Notes under the pieces: generated by a model
What the model saw: the letters and a program-made list of their open reading frames with translations, nothing else
What the model was told of the DNA's origin: nothing
The model's database searches: none
Program-made: the position numbers and the translations under genes
Part shown: positions 1-8,961 of the stretch, one piece after another
Layout of the letters: each line of letters opens with the position of its first letter
How positions within the stretch are numbered: position 1 is the first letter of the stretch
From: RBG-13-68-16 sp050018455
Lineage (GTDB): Bacteria > Acidobacteriota > Thermoanaerobaculia > Thermoanaerobaculales > Thermoanaerobaculaceae
Direction of reading: 5' to 3'
DNA: 64,000 bases
NCBI GenBank assembly: GCA_050018455.1
Contig: JBEKAA010000009.1
Span: 62,001-126,000, forward strand

Positions 1-1
1 C

Positions 2-1027
2 ATGGCCGAATTCGACGGCGCGCGGTGGGATGCCGAGCTGGCCGCTCTCGAAGGCCTCGACCTGGCGCGGCGCTTCGCCTCCAACGACCGGCGCATCCCC
101 TCCCCCTCGGAGGACGAGCTCGCGGCAATCCTGGCCCGCATGGGGAAGCACTCTCCGGAGGACGAGCTCAACTGCGGCGCCTGCGGGTACGACACCTGCC
201 GCGAGCACGCGATCGCGATCCACTCCGGCCTCGCCGAGAGCGAGATGTGCCTGCCCTACACCATCGACCAGCTCGGCAAGACCGTCCAGGAGCTGCACCT
301 GTCCAACGAGCAGCTGGCGAGCACGCAGCAGGCCCTCATGCACTCGGAGCGCCTGGCCAGCATGGGCCAGCTCGCGGCGGGCATCGCCCACGAAGTCAAC
401 AACCCCCTCGGCGTCGTGCTCCTGTACGCCCACATGATGCTCGAGGAGGCCGAGAAGAGCTCGGCGCTGCGGCCCGACCTCGAGATGATCATGGCGCAGG
501 CGGACCGGTGCAAGAAGATCGTCGCGGGTCTGCTCAACTTCGCGAGGCAGAACAAGGTCCTCCTCCAGGAAACCCGGGTCCACGACCTCGTGCTCCAGGG
601 GATCCGCAGCGTGCCGATCCCGAACCGGATCCGGTGGCGGATGGAGTTCGACGACCCCGACCTGGTGGCCGAGCTCGACCGCGACCAGATGACCCAGGTT
701 CTCACCAACCTCGTCTCGAACGCCGTCGAGGCCATGCCGGACGGCGGCCAGCTCACGGTGCGCACGCGCGCCGACGGCGACCGTCTCGCGCTCATGGTGA
801 CGGACACCGGGACCGGCATCTCCAGGGACAACCTGAACAAGATCTTCGAACCGTTCTTCACGACCAAGCCGATGGGCAAGGGCACCGGGCTCGGCCTGCC
901 CGTCTCGTACGGGATCGTGAAGATGCACAACGGCGACATCAAGGTCCAGTCGAACGACGACCCGGCGGCGGGTCCGACCGGGACCTGTTTCACGGTGAGC
1001 GTGCCGCGCCTGGGCGTGCACGAGTGA
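2..1027 (+). CDS. Fe-S cluster sensor histidine kinase, 5' end missing
   Basis: Cytoplasmic sensor kinase expected to autophosphorylate in response to a redox or hydrogen-linked signal. An Fe-S domain has Cys58, Cys61, Cys66 and Cys83 (C-x2-C-x4-C-x16-C, in the context CGACGYDTC). It is followed by a short coiled linker, a HisKA box with His130 (HEVNNPLG), and an HATPase with N box (NLVSNAVEA), G1 (DTGTGI) and G2 (GKGTGLGLP). The first ~55 residues look like the C-terminal tail of an iron-only hydrogenase large-subunit domain, where this Fe-S domain normally follows. The ATG at base 2 is therefore probably internal, and the true gene likely begins outside the window with a hydrogenase-like sensory domain (inference). 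A receiver-kinase gene follows 25 bp downstream and hydE after that, so a hydrogenase-linked role is likely. Confidence 0.82.
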   Translation: MAEFDGARWDAELAALEGLDLARRFASNDRRIPSPSEDELAAILARMGKHSPEDELNCGACGYDTCREHAIAIHSGLAESEMCLPYTIDQLGKTVQELHLSNEQLASTQQALMHSERLASMGQLAAGIAHEVNNPLGVVLLYAHMMLEEAEKSSALRPDLEMIMAQADRCKKIVAGLLNFARQNKVLLQETRVHDLVLQGIRSVPIPNRIRWRMEFDDPDLVAELDRDQMTQVLTNLVSNAVEAMPDGGQLTVRTRADGDRLALMVTDTGTGISRDNLNKIFEPFFTTKPMGKGTGLGLPVSYGIVKMHNGDIKVQSNDDPAAGPTGTCFTVSVPRLGVHE

Positions 1028-1052
1028 GGGACGCGGAGCCACGGGAGAACGT

Positions 1053-2183
1053 GTGGAGATACTGAAGGTCCTCGTAGTCGACGACGAGCCGGGCATCCGG
1101 CTGGGCATCGCACGGGTGCTGCAAGGGTTCACGGTGCGCGTGCCGGACCTCAACGGCGAGGTCGGCTTCGAGGTCTCGCAGGCGGAGACCGGCGAAGAGG
1201 CGCTTGCCATTCTGTCCACCGCCGCCCCCGACATCCTCCTCCTCGACCACAAGCTGCCGGGGATCTCGGGCCTCGAGGTCCTCGACCTCACCAACAAGAA
1301 GCCGCACGACTGGCTCACCGTGATGATCACGGCGTACGCCACGATCGACACAGCCGTCCAGGCCACCAAGCGCGGCGCGCACGACTTCCTGGCCAAGCCG
1401 TTCACGCCCGAGGAGCTCAAGAGCACGATCTACAAGGCCGCCAAGCACCTCGTCCTCCAGCGCGAGGCGCGCAGGCTGGCCGCCGAGAAGCGCCAGGTGC
1501 GCTTCCAGTTCATCTCGGTGCTGGCCCACGAGCTGAAAGCGCCTCTCGCCGCGGTCGAGGGCTACCTCGAGGTGATCAGGGACCGCGCCGTCGAGCCCGG
1601 AACGTCCAAGTTCGACGAGGTGATCGACCGCAGCATCGTGCGCCTCGAGGGGATGCGCAAGATGATCTTCGACCTCCTCGACCTCACCCGGATCGAGTCC
1701 GGCCAGAAGCAGCGGCAGCTCGCCGAGGTGGACGTGCGGACCGTGGCGGCGAAAGCGGTCGAGACCGCGCAGCCGGCCGCCGCCGAGCGCGGGATCTCGA
1801 TCGAGCTGCACCCAGGGGTGCCCGTCCTGATGGTGGCCGATTCCGGCGAGCTCGAGATCATCCTCAACAACCTGGTCTCCAACGCCGTCAAGTACAACCG
1901 CGACGGCGGCCGGGTCGACGTCACGCTCTCCGTCGCGGATTCTCGCATCGCCCTCACCGTCGCCGACACAGGCATCGGCATGTCCCCCGAGGAGGCCGCC
2001 CAGCTCGGCGGCGAGTTCGTGCGGATCAAGAACTCGAAGACCCGCTCGATCCTCGGCTCGGGGCTCGGCCTCTCGATCGTGAAGAAGCTCGCGACGCTGT
2101 ACGGCGGCGAGCTGGGCATCGTCAGCACACCCGATGTCGGAAGCACCTTCACCGTCACCCTGAGTGCGGAAGGAAAAGGGTAA
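1053..2183 (+). CDS. Hybrid response regulator receiver-histidine kinase
   Basis: 376 residues from a GTG start preceded by a GGGAGA ribosome site. An N-terminal receiver has acidic residues D10 and D11, phospho-acceptor D65 (LLLDHKLPG), T93 and K115 (AKPF). It is followed by HisKA with His159 (LAHELKAPLA) and an HATPase (NNLVSNAVKYN, DTGIGM, GSGLGLSIVKK). There is no membrane segment and no DNA-binding domain. With the upstream Fe-S kinase it could form a phosphorelay (inference). The stop codon TAA lies inside a 7-bp word array shared with other intergenic regions, so the last residues derive from that repeat. Confidence 0.85.
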   Translation: MEILKVLVVDDEPGIRLGIARVLQGFTVRVPDLNGEVGFEVSQAETGEEALAILSTAAPDILLLDHKLPGISGLEVLDLTNKKPHDWLTVMITAYATIDTAVQATKRGAHDFLAKPFTPEELKSTIYKAAKHLVLQREARRLAAEKRQVRFQFISVLAHELKAPLAAVEGYLEVIRDRAVEPGTSKFDEVIDRSIVRLEGMRKMIFDLLDLTRIESGQKQRQLAEVDVRTVAAKAVETAQPAAAERGISIELHPGVPVLMVADSGELEIILNNLVSNAVKYNRDGGRVDVTLSVADSRIALTVADTGIGMSPEEAAQLGGEFVRIKNSKTRSILGSGLGLSIVKKLATLYGGELGIVSTPDVGSTFTVTLSAEGKG

Positions 2184-2345
2184 ACGGCAAAGGTCAAGAG
2201 TCAAAGGGAAAAGGTCAAAGGTGAAACGTGAAAGGTCAAAGGGAAAACGGAAAACGAGCCGACAGCGGCGGACTCCTTCAACAGGTCTCCCTTCGTTCGT
2301 CTTCCCTTTCACCTTTTCCGTTTTCCGTTTGACCTATTCCCCTGG
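2174..2345. repeat. 7-bp word array with inverted partner arm
   Basis: Twelve consecutive heptamers of the type CAAAGGT, CAAAGGG, AAAAGGT or GAAACGT run from 2174 to 2257. A complementary pyrimidine-rich arm follows at about 2298-2340, so a transcript could form a long imperfect hairpin. The array begins inside the upstream gene and contains its stop codon at 2181-2183. Related arrays occur near 17043, 19540 and 60418. It fills the gap to hydE; no promoter stands out. Confidence 0.8.
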
Positions 2346-2365
2346 CCCTCGATAGGATTCACTGC

Positions 2366-3406
2366 GTGCTGAATCGCACCGAGATCCTGGCCTGGCTGCG
2401 AGAGGACGACGAGAGCGCGCTCGAGGAGCTGTGGGGCCGCGCCGACGCCGTGCGCCGCGAGCACGTCGGCGACGCCGTCCACCTGCGCGGCCTGGTCGAG
2501 ATCTCCAACCACTGCGTGCGCAGGTGCGCCTACTGCGGGATCTCGGTCGGCAACCGCGATCTCGTCCGGTACCGCATGACCGCCGACGAGATCATGGAAT
2601 GCGTGAGGCAGGCGGTCGCGCTCGGGTACGGGACCGTCGTGCTCCAGGCCGGCGAGGACTACGGCATCACCAGGGAGTGGCTCGCGGATCTCGTCCGCCG
2701 CATCAAGGCCGAGAGCGCGCTCGCCGTCACGCTGTCGCTCGGCGAGCGGCCGGACGACGACCTCGCCGCGTGGCGCGAGGCGGGCGCCGATCGCTACCTG
2801 CTCCGCTTCGAGACGTCGGACGCGGCGCTCTACGACCGCATCCACCCCCCGCTCCCCGGCCGCCCCTCCGACCGCTTCGCCATCCTCGGCCGCCTGACGA
2901 AGCTGGGGTACGAAGCCGGGAGCGGCGTGATGATCGGCATCCCGGGACAGACGTACGCCTCGCTCGCGCACGACCTCGAGACGTTCGCCACGATGGACCT
3001 CGACATGATCGGCGTCGGCCCGTACCTCCCCCACCCGGGGACCCCGCTCGGGCGCGGGGAGCTGCCCGAGGCCCCGTCCGGCGAGCAGGTCCCGAACACC
3101 GAACTGATGACCTACAAAGTTGTCGCACTCGCCCGCCTGGTCGACCCCGACGCGAACATCCCGTCGACGACGGCCCTCGCCACCCTCAACCTCGCGAGCG
3201 GCCGCGAACTCGGCCTTGCCCGCGGCGCCAACGTCGTCATGCCCAACCTCACTCCGACGAAGTACCGCGCGCTGTACGAGATCTACCCGGCGAAAGCCTG
3301 CATCCGCGAGACTGCGGCCCAGTGCGGCACCTGCCTGAGCGGCCGCATCGTGCGGCTGGGCCGAACGGTCGGCAAGGGGCCCGGCGGCCGCAAGCGCCGG
3401 GCCTGA
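2366..3406 (+). CDS. hydE: [FeFe] hydrogenase H-cluster maturase HydE (radical SAM)
   Basis: 346 residues from a GTG start. Radical SAM enzyme that, in the known pathway, works with HydG and HydF to build the dithiomethylamine-bridged di-iron subcluster. The radical SAM motif is C50-x3-C54-x2-C57 (CVRRCAYCG). Typical HydE stretches include the GED-containing strand, LRFETSD, the GSGVMIGIPGQ loop and GPYLPHPGTPL. A second cysteine set near residues 312-323 (C-x7-C-x2-C) matches the auxiliary cluster site present in some HydE proteins. Length is normal for the family (about 350). It belongs with the hydrogenase structural genes at 10016-13688, from which it is separated by the thi operon. hydF and hydG are not in the window. 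Confidence 0.93.
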   Translation: MLNRTEILAWLREDDESALEELWGRADAVRREHVGDAVHLRGLVEISNHCVRRCAYCGISVGNRDLVRYRMTADEIMECVRQAVALGYGTVVLQAGEDYGITREWLADLVRRIKAESALAVTLSLGERPDDDLAAWREAGADRYLLRFETSDAALYDRIHPPLPGRPSDRFAILGRLTKLGYEAGSGVMIGIPGQTYASLAHDLETFATMDLDMIGVGPYLPHPGTPLGRGELPEAPSGEQVPNTELMTYKVVALARLVDPDANIPSTTALATLNLASGRELGLARGANVVMPNLTPTKYRALYEIYPAKACIRETAAQCGTCLSGRIVRLGRTVGKGPGGRKRRA

Positions 3407-3419
3407 GCCGTCAGTTCGT

Positions 3420-3462
3420 GTCATTCCGAGCGGCCGCAGCGAGCGAAGAAACTCCCTGGGGT
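3420..3462. repeat. TCATTCCGAG-type palindromic intergenic repeat
   Basis: Short element reading TCATTCCGAGCG...GCGAGCGAAGAAACTC, between the convergent hydE and CPBP genes. A related copy lies in the opposite orientation at 9308-9362. Similar GAAGAATCT/TCATTCTGAG repeats are, from general knowledge, scattered in the intergenic regions of many environmental bacteria. The rest of 3407-3580 shows nothing else. Confidence 0.55.
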
Positions 3463-3580
3463 TGCGCGGTTTCGCCTCACTCCAACTCAGCGGAGGCCCT
3501 CCCCAGCGGATGTCGCGCGTCCCTGGAGTCGCACGGCCCTCGGACCCGGCAAGCTTCGCGTGCCCGCAGGGGCGGCGGCC

Positions 3581-4264
3581 TCAGAACAGCTGAAGGACGC
3601 GGGGGAGGATCTGCGGGCCGACCATCCAGTCAAAGGTGAGCCAGCCTGGGAGCGAGTTCGCGAGCAGGAACGACGTCGCTCCGTGCACGAGCCCGAGCCC
3701 GAGGACGTTCGGGTGGCGCTCGTAGAGCATGCAGGCCACGAAACCCATCAGCAGCGTTACGCCCATGAGAAGCGGGTTCGGGAGATGAAGCAGCGAGAAG
3801 ATCGCGCCCGCCGCCAACGTCGCTGGCCGCGCCGGGAGGAGGTCGCGCAGCTGGCGGTAGAAAACGCACGCCAGCCCGTACTCCTGCGCCGTACCCCACA
3901 CGACGCTCCAGGCGATGTTGAGGGGCCAGATCGCCGGCGACGGGAACTCCCACCCTTCGAGCGCGAGGCCCGCGGCGACCCCCGCCGCGAGCGGGAGCGC
4001 CAGCCACCGCGCGGCGAGGCGGACGAAAGGGGCGAGGTTGTCGAGCCGGAATCCCATCTCCCGAGGCGACTCGCCGCGCCGCCGGTGCGATTCGACGCCG
4101 AGCCCGACGTAGAGCGCCGCGGCGAGCGCCCGATCCCCCGGAAACGTCCCCTTCCACAGCCAGATGTACGACGAGAGGAGCCCGAAGAACGCGGCCACTT
4201 CCGCGACCGTCCATGCGTCTCGCACGGCGTTCGAGCGCCGGGATCCGAAGGTCAACCCGTCCAC
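3581..4264 (-). CDS. CPBP-family (CAAX protease-like) membrane protein, degenerate active site
   Basis: 227 residues with roughly six hydrophobic helices. The C-terminal half has the arrangement of the CPBP/Abi intramembrane protease family. Motif 1 region reads QEYGLACVFYRQL, motif 2 reads FSLLHLPNP (F-x3-H), and motif 3 is the HGATSFLLAN stretch. The canonical EExxxR of motif 1 is altered: only one glutamate remains and the Arg follows a Tyr. Proteolytic activity is therefore uncertain. It stands alone, convergent with hydE, and 183 bp from the thi operon end. That gap holds nothing I can recognise. Confidence 0.7.
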   Translation of the reverse strand: MDGLTFGSRRSNAVRDAWTVAEVAAFFGLLSSYIWLWKGTFPGDRALAAALYVGLGVESHRRRGESPREMGFRLDNLAPFVRLAARWLALPLAAGVAAGLALEGWEFPSPAIWPLNIAWSVVWGTAQEYGLACVFYRQLRDLLPARPATLAAGAIFSLLHLPNPLLMGVTLLMGFVACMLYERHPNVLGLGLVHGATSFLLANSLPGWLTFDWMVGPQILPRVLQLF

Positions 4265-4447
4265 GCCTCCATGATACGAGCGGCCCGCAAGCCGCGGGTC
4301 CCCAACGCGCGGATCTGGAAACGGGTGTCGAGGCCGCTGACCTGCCCCGGAAGGCTGGACCGACGCCAGGTTAGAAACCGGGACCTCGAAGCCCGCGTTT
4401 TCGAGCCTGCGCCGACCTTACGCCTTGTTGGATACGAGCGCAGCGGC

Positions 4448-5218
4448 TCATCGGCCACTGTCGGCGAGGCCGGCCAGCAGACGCGTCACGTGCTCCTTGG
4501 CTGAGGCGATCGATTCCTTCAACGCCACTCCGCGGGCGAGACCGGCGGTGATCGCGGCCGAGAGCGTACAGCCCGTTCCGTGAGTTGCAGCGCGGACGCG
4601 ACGACCACCGAAGCGGTGCAGCCCGGAACCGTCCCAGAAAACGTCAACCGGGTCGCCGCTCAGATGACCGCCCTTGACGAGGGTCGGGACACCGAAGCGA
4701 CGCGCGATCGCCCGCGCGGCGGCTGCCATTTCAGTCTCCGACGCGATGCGATCGACCTCCGCAAGGATGGCGGCCTCCGCGAGGTTGGGCGTGACGAGGC
4801 AGGCGCGGTGGAGCAGCCGCTGGGTGAGCGCGCGGACGGCGGCGTCCTCGAGCAGGCGCCCGCCGCTGGTCGCCACCATCACCGGGTCGACCACGAGCGG
4901 GACGTCCGGTGCATGGCGAGCCAACGCATCGGCGACGACCTCGATGATCTCCGCGGACCAGAGCATTCCCGTCTTCGCCGCTCCGATCCGGTAGAAAGCG
5001 CACACGGCGGCAATCTGGTCGCTCACCGCCGAGGGCGGCAGCGGGTAGACGGCGCCGACCTCACGAGGGTTTTGGGCGGTGACCGCGGTGATCGCGCAGG
5101 TGCCCCACACGCCCATCGAGGCGAAAGTGCGGAGATCGGCTTGAATCCCGGCGCCGCCGCTCGAATCCGAGCCGGCGACGCTCAACGCAACGGGTCGGTC
5201 TTCTTGAAGTGATCCCAT
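4448..5218 (-). CDS. thiD: Hydroxymethylpyrimidine/phosphomethylpyrimidine kinase ThiD
   Basis: 256 residues. Phosphorylates HMP and then HMP-phosphate to HMP-PP, the pyrimidine partner of thiamine phosphate synthase. Ribokinase-fold signatures are visible: SVAGSDSSGGAGIQADL near the N-terminus, AITAVTAQN, a TGML segment, VVDPVM, LVTPNLAEA, LVKGGH, and the C-terminal HGTGCTLSAAI anion-hole/catalytic loop. Length is typical. It is the last gene of the minus-strand thi operon; its start overlaps the thiL end by 37 bp, which suggests translational coupling. Confidence 0.95.
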   Translation of the reverse strand: MGSLQEDRPVALSVAGSDSSGGAGIQADLRTFASMGVWGTCAITAVTAQNPREVGAVYPLPPSAVSDQIAAVCAFYRIGAAKTGMLWSAEIIEVVADALARHAPDVPLVVDPVMVATSGGRLLEDAAVRALTQRLLHRACLVTPNLAEAAILAEVDRIASETEMAAAARAIARRFGVPTLVKGGHLSGDPVDVFWDGSGLHRFGGRRVRAATHGTGCTLSAAITAGLARGVALKESIASAKEHVTRLLAGLADSGR

Positions 5219-6183
5219 CCGCGAGGCTCCAGAGGCGATGCGCTGCCGTCCGCTCGCCGCAACAACATCCGAGGTTCTTCGATGATCCGACCGATCTCGA
5301 ACAATCGCACGCCAGCGGTGGCGGCGACGGATCCAAGCGAGTCCTCTCCGGTGAGGAGCAGCACGTAGTCCTCTCCCCCGCCAAGGGCGAACGACGTCGG
5401 GTCGAGGCCGAAGTGCCGAGAGTAGGCGGCGAGCTCCGGGGATATCGGGAGGGTGTCCTCGTGGACGATGGCGCCGACGCCACTCTCCTCGCAGATGTGC
5501 GAGAGATCGATGGCGACTCCGTCGCTGACGTCGATCATCGCGTGGCCGAGGCGCGAGGCCGCGATCACCCGGCCTTGAACGAGGTGCGGAATCGGTTCGA
5601 GGTGTCGGCGAACGAGCTCGTCAACCTCACCTCCGCCGCGGCGGGTGAGCAACGCGTCGAGCCCGGCCCCCGAGTCGCCGACCGGACCGGAGAGGTAGAT
5701 CCGATCACCGGGGCGGGCGCCGGAACGGTAGAGGACGGCTGCCCGCTCCACCTCCCCGGTCACCGTGACGCTGATGACCAGGTCGGCCTTCGATCCGGTG
5801 GTGTCACCCCCCAGAACGTTGACCGAAAAGGCGGCAGCCGTCCCCTTCATGCCGCGATACATCTCTTCGACGTACTCGACCGTCAGGTCGTCAGGAAGCG
5901 CGAGACAGACGTAGGCGTCGCCCGCCACCCCGCCCATCGCGGCGATATCGGAGAGGTTCACGGCGAGCGCCTTGGCGCCGAGCTGGCGGGGCGTGACGCC
6001 GTCGCGAAGGAAATGCACACGCTCGATCAGCAGGTCCGTGGTGACGAGGCGCAGCAGGTTCCCACGGCAGGTCGTGACCGAGCAGTCGTCGCCGATGCCC
6101 TTGACGACATGAGCGCCGGCGACGACCGACTCGCGGGCGATTCGCCGGATCAAGGCGAACTCACCGAGGTCGCCGAGCCTCAT
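5182..6183 (-). CDS. thiL: Thiamine-monophosphate kinase ThiL
   Basis: 333 residues. Phosphorylates thiamine monophosphate to TPP, the last step of the pathway. The N-terminal LGEFALIRRI and the GIGDDCSV metal/ATP loop, the TTDLLIERVHF strand, AVNLSDIAAMGG, GGDTTGS, SGPVGDSGAG and a C-terminal LGGGEDYVLLLT segment are all family hallmarks. The reading frame stays open far upstream, but the ATG at 6183 overlaps the thiE stop as ATGA and begins the conserved domain (MRLGDLGEF), so I take it as the start. Confidence 0.95.
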   Translation of the reverse strand: MRLGDLGEFALIRRIARESVVAGAHVVKGIGDDCSVTTCRGNLLRLVTTDLLIERVHFLRDGVTPRQLGAKALAVNLSDIAAMGGVAGDAYVCLALPDDLTVEYVEEMYRGMKGTAAAFSVNVLGGDTTGSKADLVISVTVTGEVERAAVLYRSGARPGDRIYLSGPVGDSGAGLDALLTRRGGGEVDELVRRHLEPIPHLVQGRVIAASRLGHAMIDVSDGVAIDLSHICEESGVGAIVHEDTLPISPELAAYSRHFGLDPTSFALGGGEDYVLLLTGEDSLGSVAATAGVRLFEIGRIIEEPRMLLRRADGSASPLEPRGWDHFKKTDPLR

Positions 6184-6830
6184 AGGCGCGGCCTTCGGCC
6201 CACCGTCCCGACGGCGGAGCGCAGTTCGGCCGCCGCGCGCCGCGGATCGGGCGCCGCCATGATCGCCGAAACGACACAGACGCCGTCGGCCCCCGCCCGC
6301 ATCACCTCGGGGGCGTTCGCCGCGTTGATCCCGCCGATCGCGACCACAGGCAAGCGGACGGCGCTCCGGATCTCGGACAGCCCTTCGAGACCAACCGCGT
6401 TGCAGGCGTCGGGTTTTGTGGGGGTCAGGAAAATCGGGCTGACGGAGACGTAATCGGCGCCCGCTCTCTCGGCCGCCGCGGCCTGGCCGGCCGTGGCAAC
6501 CGAGACACCGAGGAGCATGGAATCGCCGACGAGCCGGCGGACCACCTCGCACGGAAGGTCCTCCTGCCCGACGTGCACCCCGGCAGCACCGCAGGCGAGC
6601 GCGACGTCGACGCGGTCGTTGACGACAAGAGGAACACCCGCGCCCTCCAGGCTCGCGCGCAGGCGGCATGCGAGGGCAAGGAACTCGGCCGCGCCGCACT
6701 CCTTCTCGCGGATCTGCACAACGCTCACGCCGCCCTCCACCGCCGCGCTCACCACGTGCTCGATCGGTCGTCCCCGGGCCAGTCCTCGGTCGGTGACCAA
6801 GTAAAGTGAGTAATCGACCGCGCCCCTCAT
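6180..6830 (-). CDS. thiE: Thiamine-phosphate synthase ThiE
   Basis: 216 residues. Joins HMP-PP and hydroxyethylthiazole phosphate into thiamine phosphate. The TIM-barrel family pattern is clear: YLVTDRGLARG at the N-terminus, VVQIREK, LVVNDRVDVALACGAAGVHVGQEDLP, LGVSVAT, ADYVSVSPIFLTPTK, PVVAIGGI and ADGVCVVSAIM. Stop and start codons overlap the neighbouring thiM and thiL genes as ATGA, implying one polycistronic message under the thiC riboswitch. Confidence 0.95.
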   Translation of the reverse strand: MRGAVDYSLYLVTDRGLARGRPIEHVVSAAVEGGVSVVQIREKECGAAEFLALACRLRASLEGAGVPLVVNDRVDVALACGAAGVHVGQEDLPCEVVRRLVGDSMLLGVSVATAGQAAAAERAGADYVSVSPIFLTPTKPDACNAVGLEGLSEIRSAVRLPVVAIGGINAANAPEVMRAGADGVCVVSAIMAAPDPRRAAAELRSAVGTVGRRPRL

Positions 6831-7648
6831 CCCGGGGACTCCTCGGCGACGCGTCCGAGCGTGACCACGTGCTCGGGCGAGATCTCATCGAGAGCGTCGA
6901 TCAAACGCGTCGCATAGGTGCCGGGACGCGGATCACCAAAGGCGGCGAGGGCTCCGGCGATGCCGAATACGACGAGGCCGCCGGCTGCCGCAGCGAACGG
7001 ATCGCGTTCGACCGCACAGAAAGCGCCGATCACCGCGGTCGCAGCGCAGCCGGTTCCGGTCACGCGCGACATCAGCGCATGCCCGTTCGAGACGTGGAGC
7101 CAGCCCCTTCCGTCCGTGACGTGGTCCACGACTCCGGTGATCGCGACCACGCAGCCGTGAGCGCGCGCGATCTCGAGCGCCGCCGCGCACGCGTCCTCTC
7201 CGGCGCGGCTCGAGTCCACGCCGCGCGTCCGCGCGCCGGCGTCCACCAGTGCCATGATCTCCGACGCGTTGCCGCGGACGACCGCCGGCGCGACCTCGGC
7301 GAGCAACTCTCGCGCGGTCCGCGTGCGGAGGCGCGTGGCCCCGGCTCCGACCGGATCGAGGATCGTCGGGATTCCGGCCCTCCGCGCGGCCTTGCCGGCG
7401 CGGTGCATCGCCTCGATCCAGGCCGGCGAGAGCGTGCCGATGTTGAGCACGAGCGCGCCTGCGATTCCAACCATCTCCTCGACCTCCTCGACGGCATGCG
7501 CCATCACCGGCGAGGCACCCAGGGCAAGCAGGACGTTCGCCGTCGAGTTCATCACGACGTAGTTGGTGATGTTGTGCACCAGCGGCCGCGCCGCTCGGAT
7601 GCGGGCGAGCGACTCCGCCGTTCTGGCCAGCAACTCGGTCGCGATCAT
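6827..7648 (-). CDS. thiM: Hydroxyethylthiazole kinase ThiM
   Basis: 273 residues from the ATG that overlaps the thiC stop as ATGA. An in-frame extension of 19 residues exists but lies within thiC. Phosphorylates thiazole alcohol, a salvage reaction. Conserved parts are PLVHNITNYVVMNSTANVLLALGASPVM near the N-terminus, LNIGTL, ILDPVGAG, VRGNASEI, ITGVVDHV and the C-terminal TGTGCAATAVIGAF loop. The window has thiM but no thiG, thiH, thiS or thiF. The thiazole half may therefore be salvaged, or made from genes elsewhere. Confidence 0.94.
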   Translation of the reverse strand: MIATELLARTAESLARIRAARPLVHNITNYVVMNSTANVLLALGASPVMAHAVEEVEEMVGIAGALVLNIGTLSPAWIEAMHRAGKAARRAGIPTILDPVGAGATRLRTRTARELLAEVAPAVVRGNASEIMALVDAGARTRGVDSSRAGEDACAAALEIARAHGCVVAITGVVDHVTDGRGWLHVSNGHALMSRVTGTGCAATAVIGAFCAVERDPFAAAAGGLVVFGIAGALAAFGDPRPGTYATRLIDALDEISPEHVVTLGRVAEESPG

Positions 7649-8934
7649 CGATTCTCGCTCTGCTTGTAGATCTCGAACGACCGAATCGCGCAGAGGTCGC
7701 CGCACATCGTACAGACGGTGCGGTCCGCGTCCTCGCTCTCGCTTCGCTTGTGGCGTGCCAGGACGCCGTCAAGCGCGTTGGCGAACATGCCGTTCCAGTC
7801 GAGGCCGGCCCGCGCCTCCGACATGCGGCGATCGCGCGCGAGTGCGCGCTCCCCGAGCTTGACGATGTCGGCGCAATGGCCGGCGATGCGCGCCGCGACG
7901 ACCCCCTCCCGGACCTCTTCGACGGTCGGGAGACGGAGGTGTTCCGCCGCTGTCACGTAGCAGAGGAAGTCGGCCCCGGCGGCCGCGGCGATCGCGCCGC
8001 CGATGGCCGCCGCGATGTGATCGTAGCCCGCGGCGGTGTCCGTGGGCAGCGGGCCGAGAACGTAGAACGGCGCCCCGTTGCACAGACGCTTCTCGGTCGC
8101 GATGCTCTCCACGATCTGGTTGAGCGGCACGTGCCCGGGACCCTCGATCATCACTTGCACGCCCGCAGCGTATGCCCGCTCGCGAAGCTCCCCGAGGACG
8201 CGCAGCTCGCCGATCTGAGCGCGATCCGAGGCGTCGAGCACCGAGCCCGGGCGCAGACCGTCGCCCAGGCTCAAGGTCGCGTCGTAACGCCGGGCGATCG
8301 CCAGCAGGCGGTCGTACTCCGCGAAGAGAGGGTTCTCCGCGCGGTTGGCGGCCATCCAGCGGGCGAGCAGCGAACCCCCGCGGCTCACGATTCCGAGCAC
8401 GCGCGGCTGTTGCGCGAGCTCATCGAGCACCTTCCGCGTCACGCCGCAATGGACCGTGATGAAGTCGATCCCTTCCTCGCACTGGCGTTCGATCTCGTCG
8501 AAGAGCTCGTTGGAACTCATGCTCTCGATGCTCTTGCCTGCGCGCTCGAGCCCTACCGCGACACCGTAGATCGGCACGGCTCCTACCATCACCGGAGACT
8601 CGGCGAGAATTTCACGGCGGATCTCGCGCAGGTCGCCGCCGATTGAAAGGTCCATGACCGCGTGTGCACCGGCGTCGACGCACACCTTGAGCTTGCGCAG
8701 CTCCTCGCGCAGGTCGTGATGCGAGGGGCTGGTGCCGATGTTGGCGTTGACCTTGGTGAAGAGGCCTTCGCCGATGCCCATCGGCGCGAACCGCCGCTTG
8801 ACGTTCTTCGGGATCACGACCCGGCCGCCCGCAACCCCCTCGCGGACCGTCTCGGCAGGCAACCCCTCGTGCTCGGCAACAGCCGCCATCTCGGCCGTCA
8901 ACCGCCCTTCCAGTGCGTCATTGAGCTGCGTCAT
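7645..8934 (-). CDS. thiC: Phosphomethylpyrimidine synthase ThiC
   Basis: 429 residues. Radical SAM enzyme converting AIR to HMP-phosphate. The C-terminal [4Fe-4S] motif C-x2-C-x4-C is present (CTMCGDLCAIRS). Other family parts are VIPKNVKR, VNANIGTSP, AVMDLSIGGD, TVHCGVTR, VSRGGSLLARWM, SLGDGLRPG, MIEGPGHVPLNQI and LGPLPTDTAAGYDHI. The upstream ATG-like extension to 8970 would run into the leader terminator. I choose the ATG at 8934 because GGAGG lies 8 nt before it. This is the short, anaerobe-type ThiC without a long N-terminal domain. First gene of the operon, under a TPP riboswitch. Confidence 0.96.
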   Translation of the reverse strand: MTQLNDALEGRLTAEMAAVAEHEGLPAETVREGVAGGRVVIPKNVKRRFAPMGIGEGLFTKVNANIGTSPSHHDLREELRKLKVCVDAGAHAVMDLSIGGDLREIRREILAESPVMVGAVPIYGVAVGLERAGKSIESMSSNELFDEIERQCEEGIDFITVHCGVTRKVLDELAQQPRVLGIVSRGGSLLARWMAANRAENPLFAEYDRLLAIARRYDATLSLGDGLRPGSVLDASDRAQIGELRVLGELRERAYAAGVQVMIEGPGHVPLNQIVESIATEKRLCNGAPFYVLGPLPTDTAAGYDHIAAAIGGAIAAAAGADFLCYVTAAEHLRLPTVEEVREGVVAARIAGHCADIVKLGERALARDRRMSEARAGLDWNGMFANALDGVLARHKRSESEDADRTVCTMCGDLCAIRSFEIYKQSENR

Positions 8935-8961
8935 ACCACACCTCCGTGTGAGCGAGAAACC

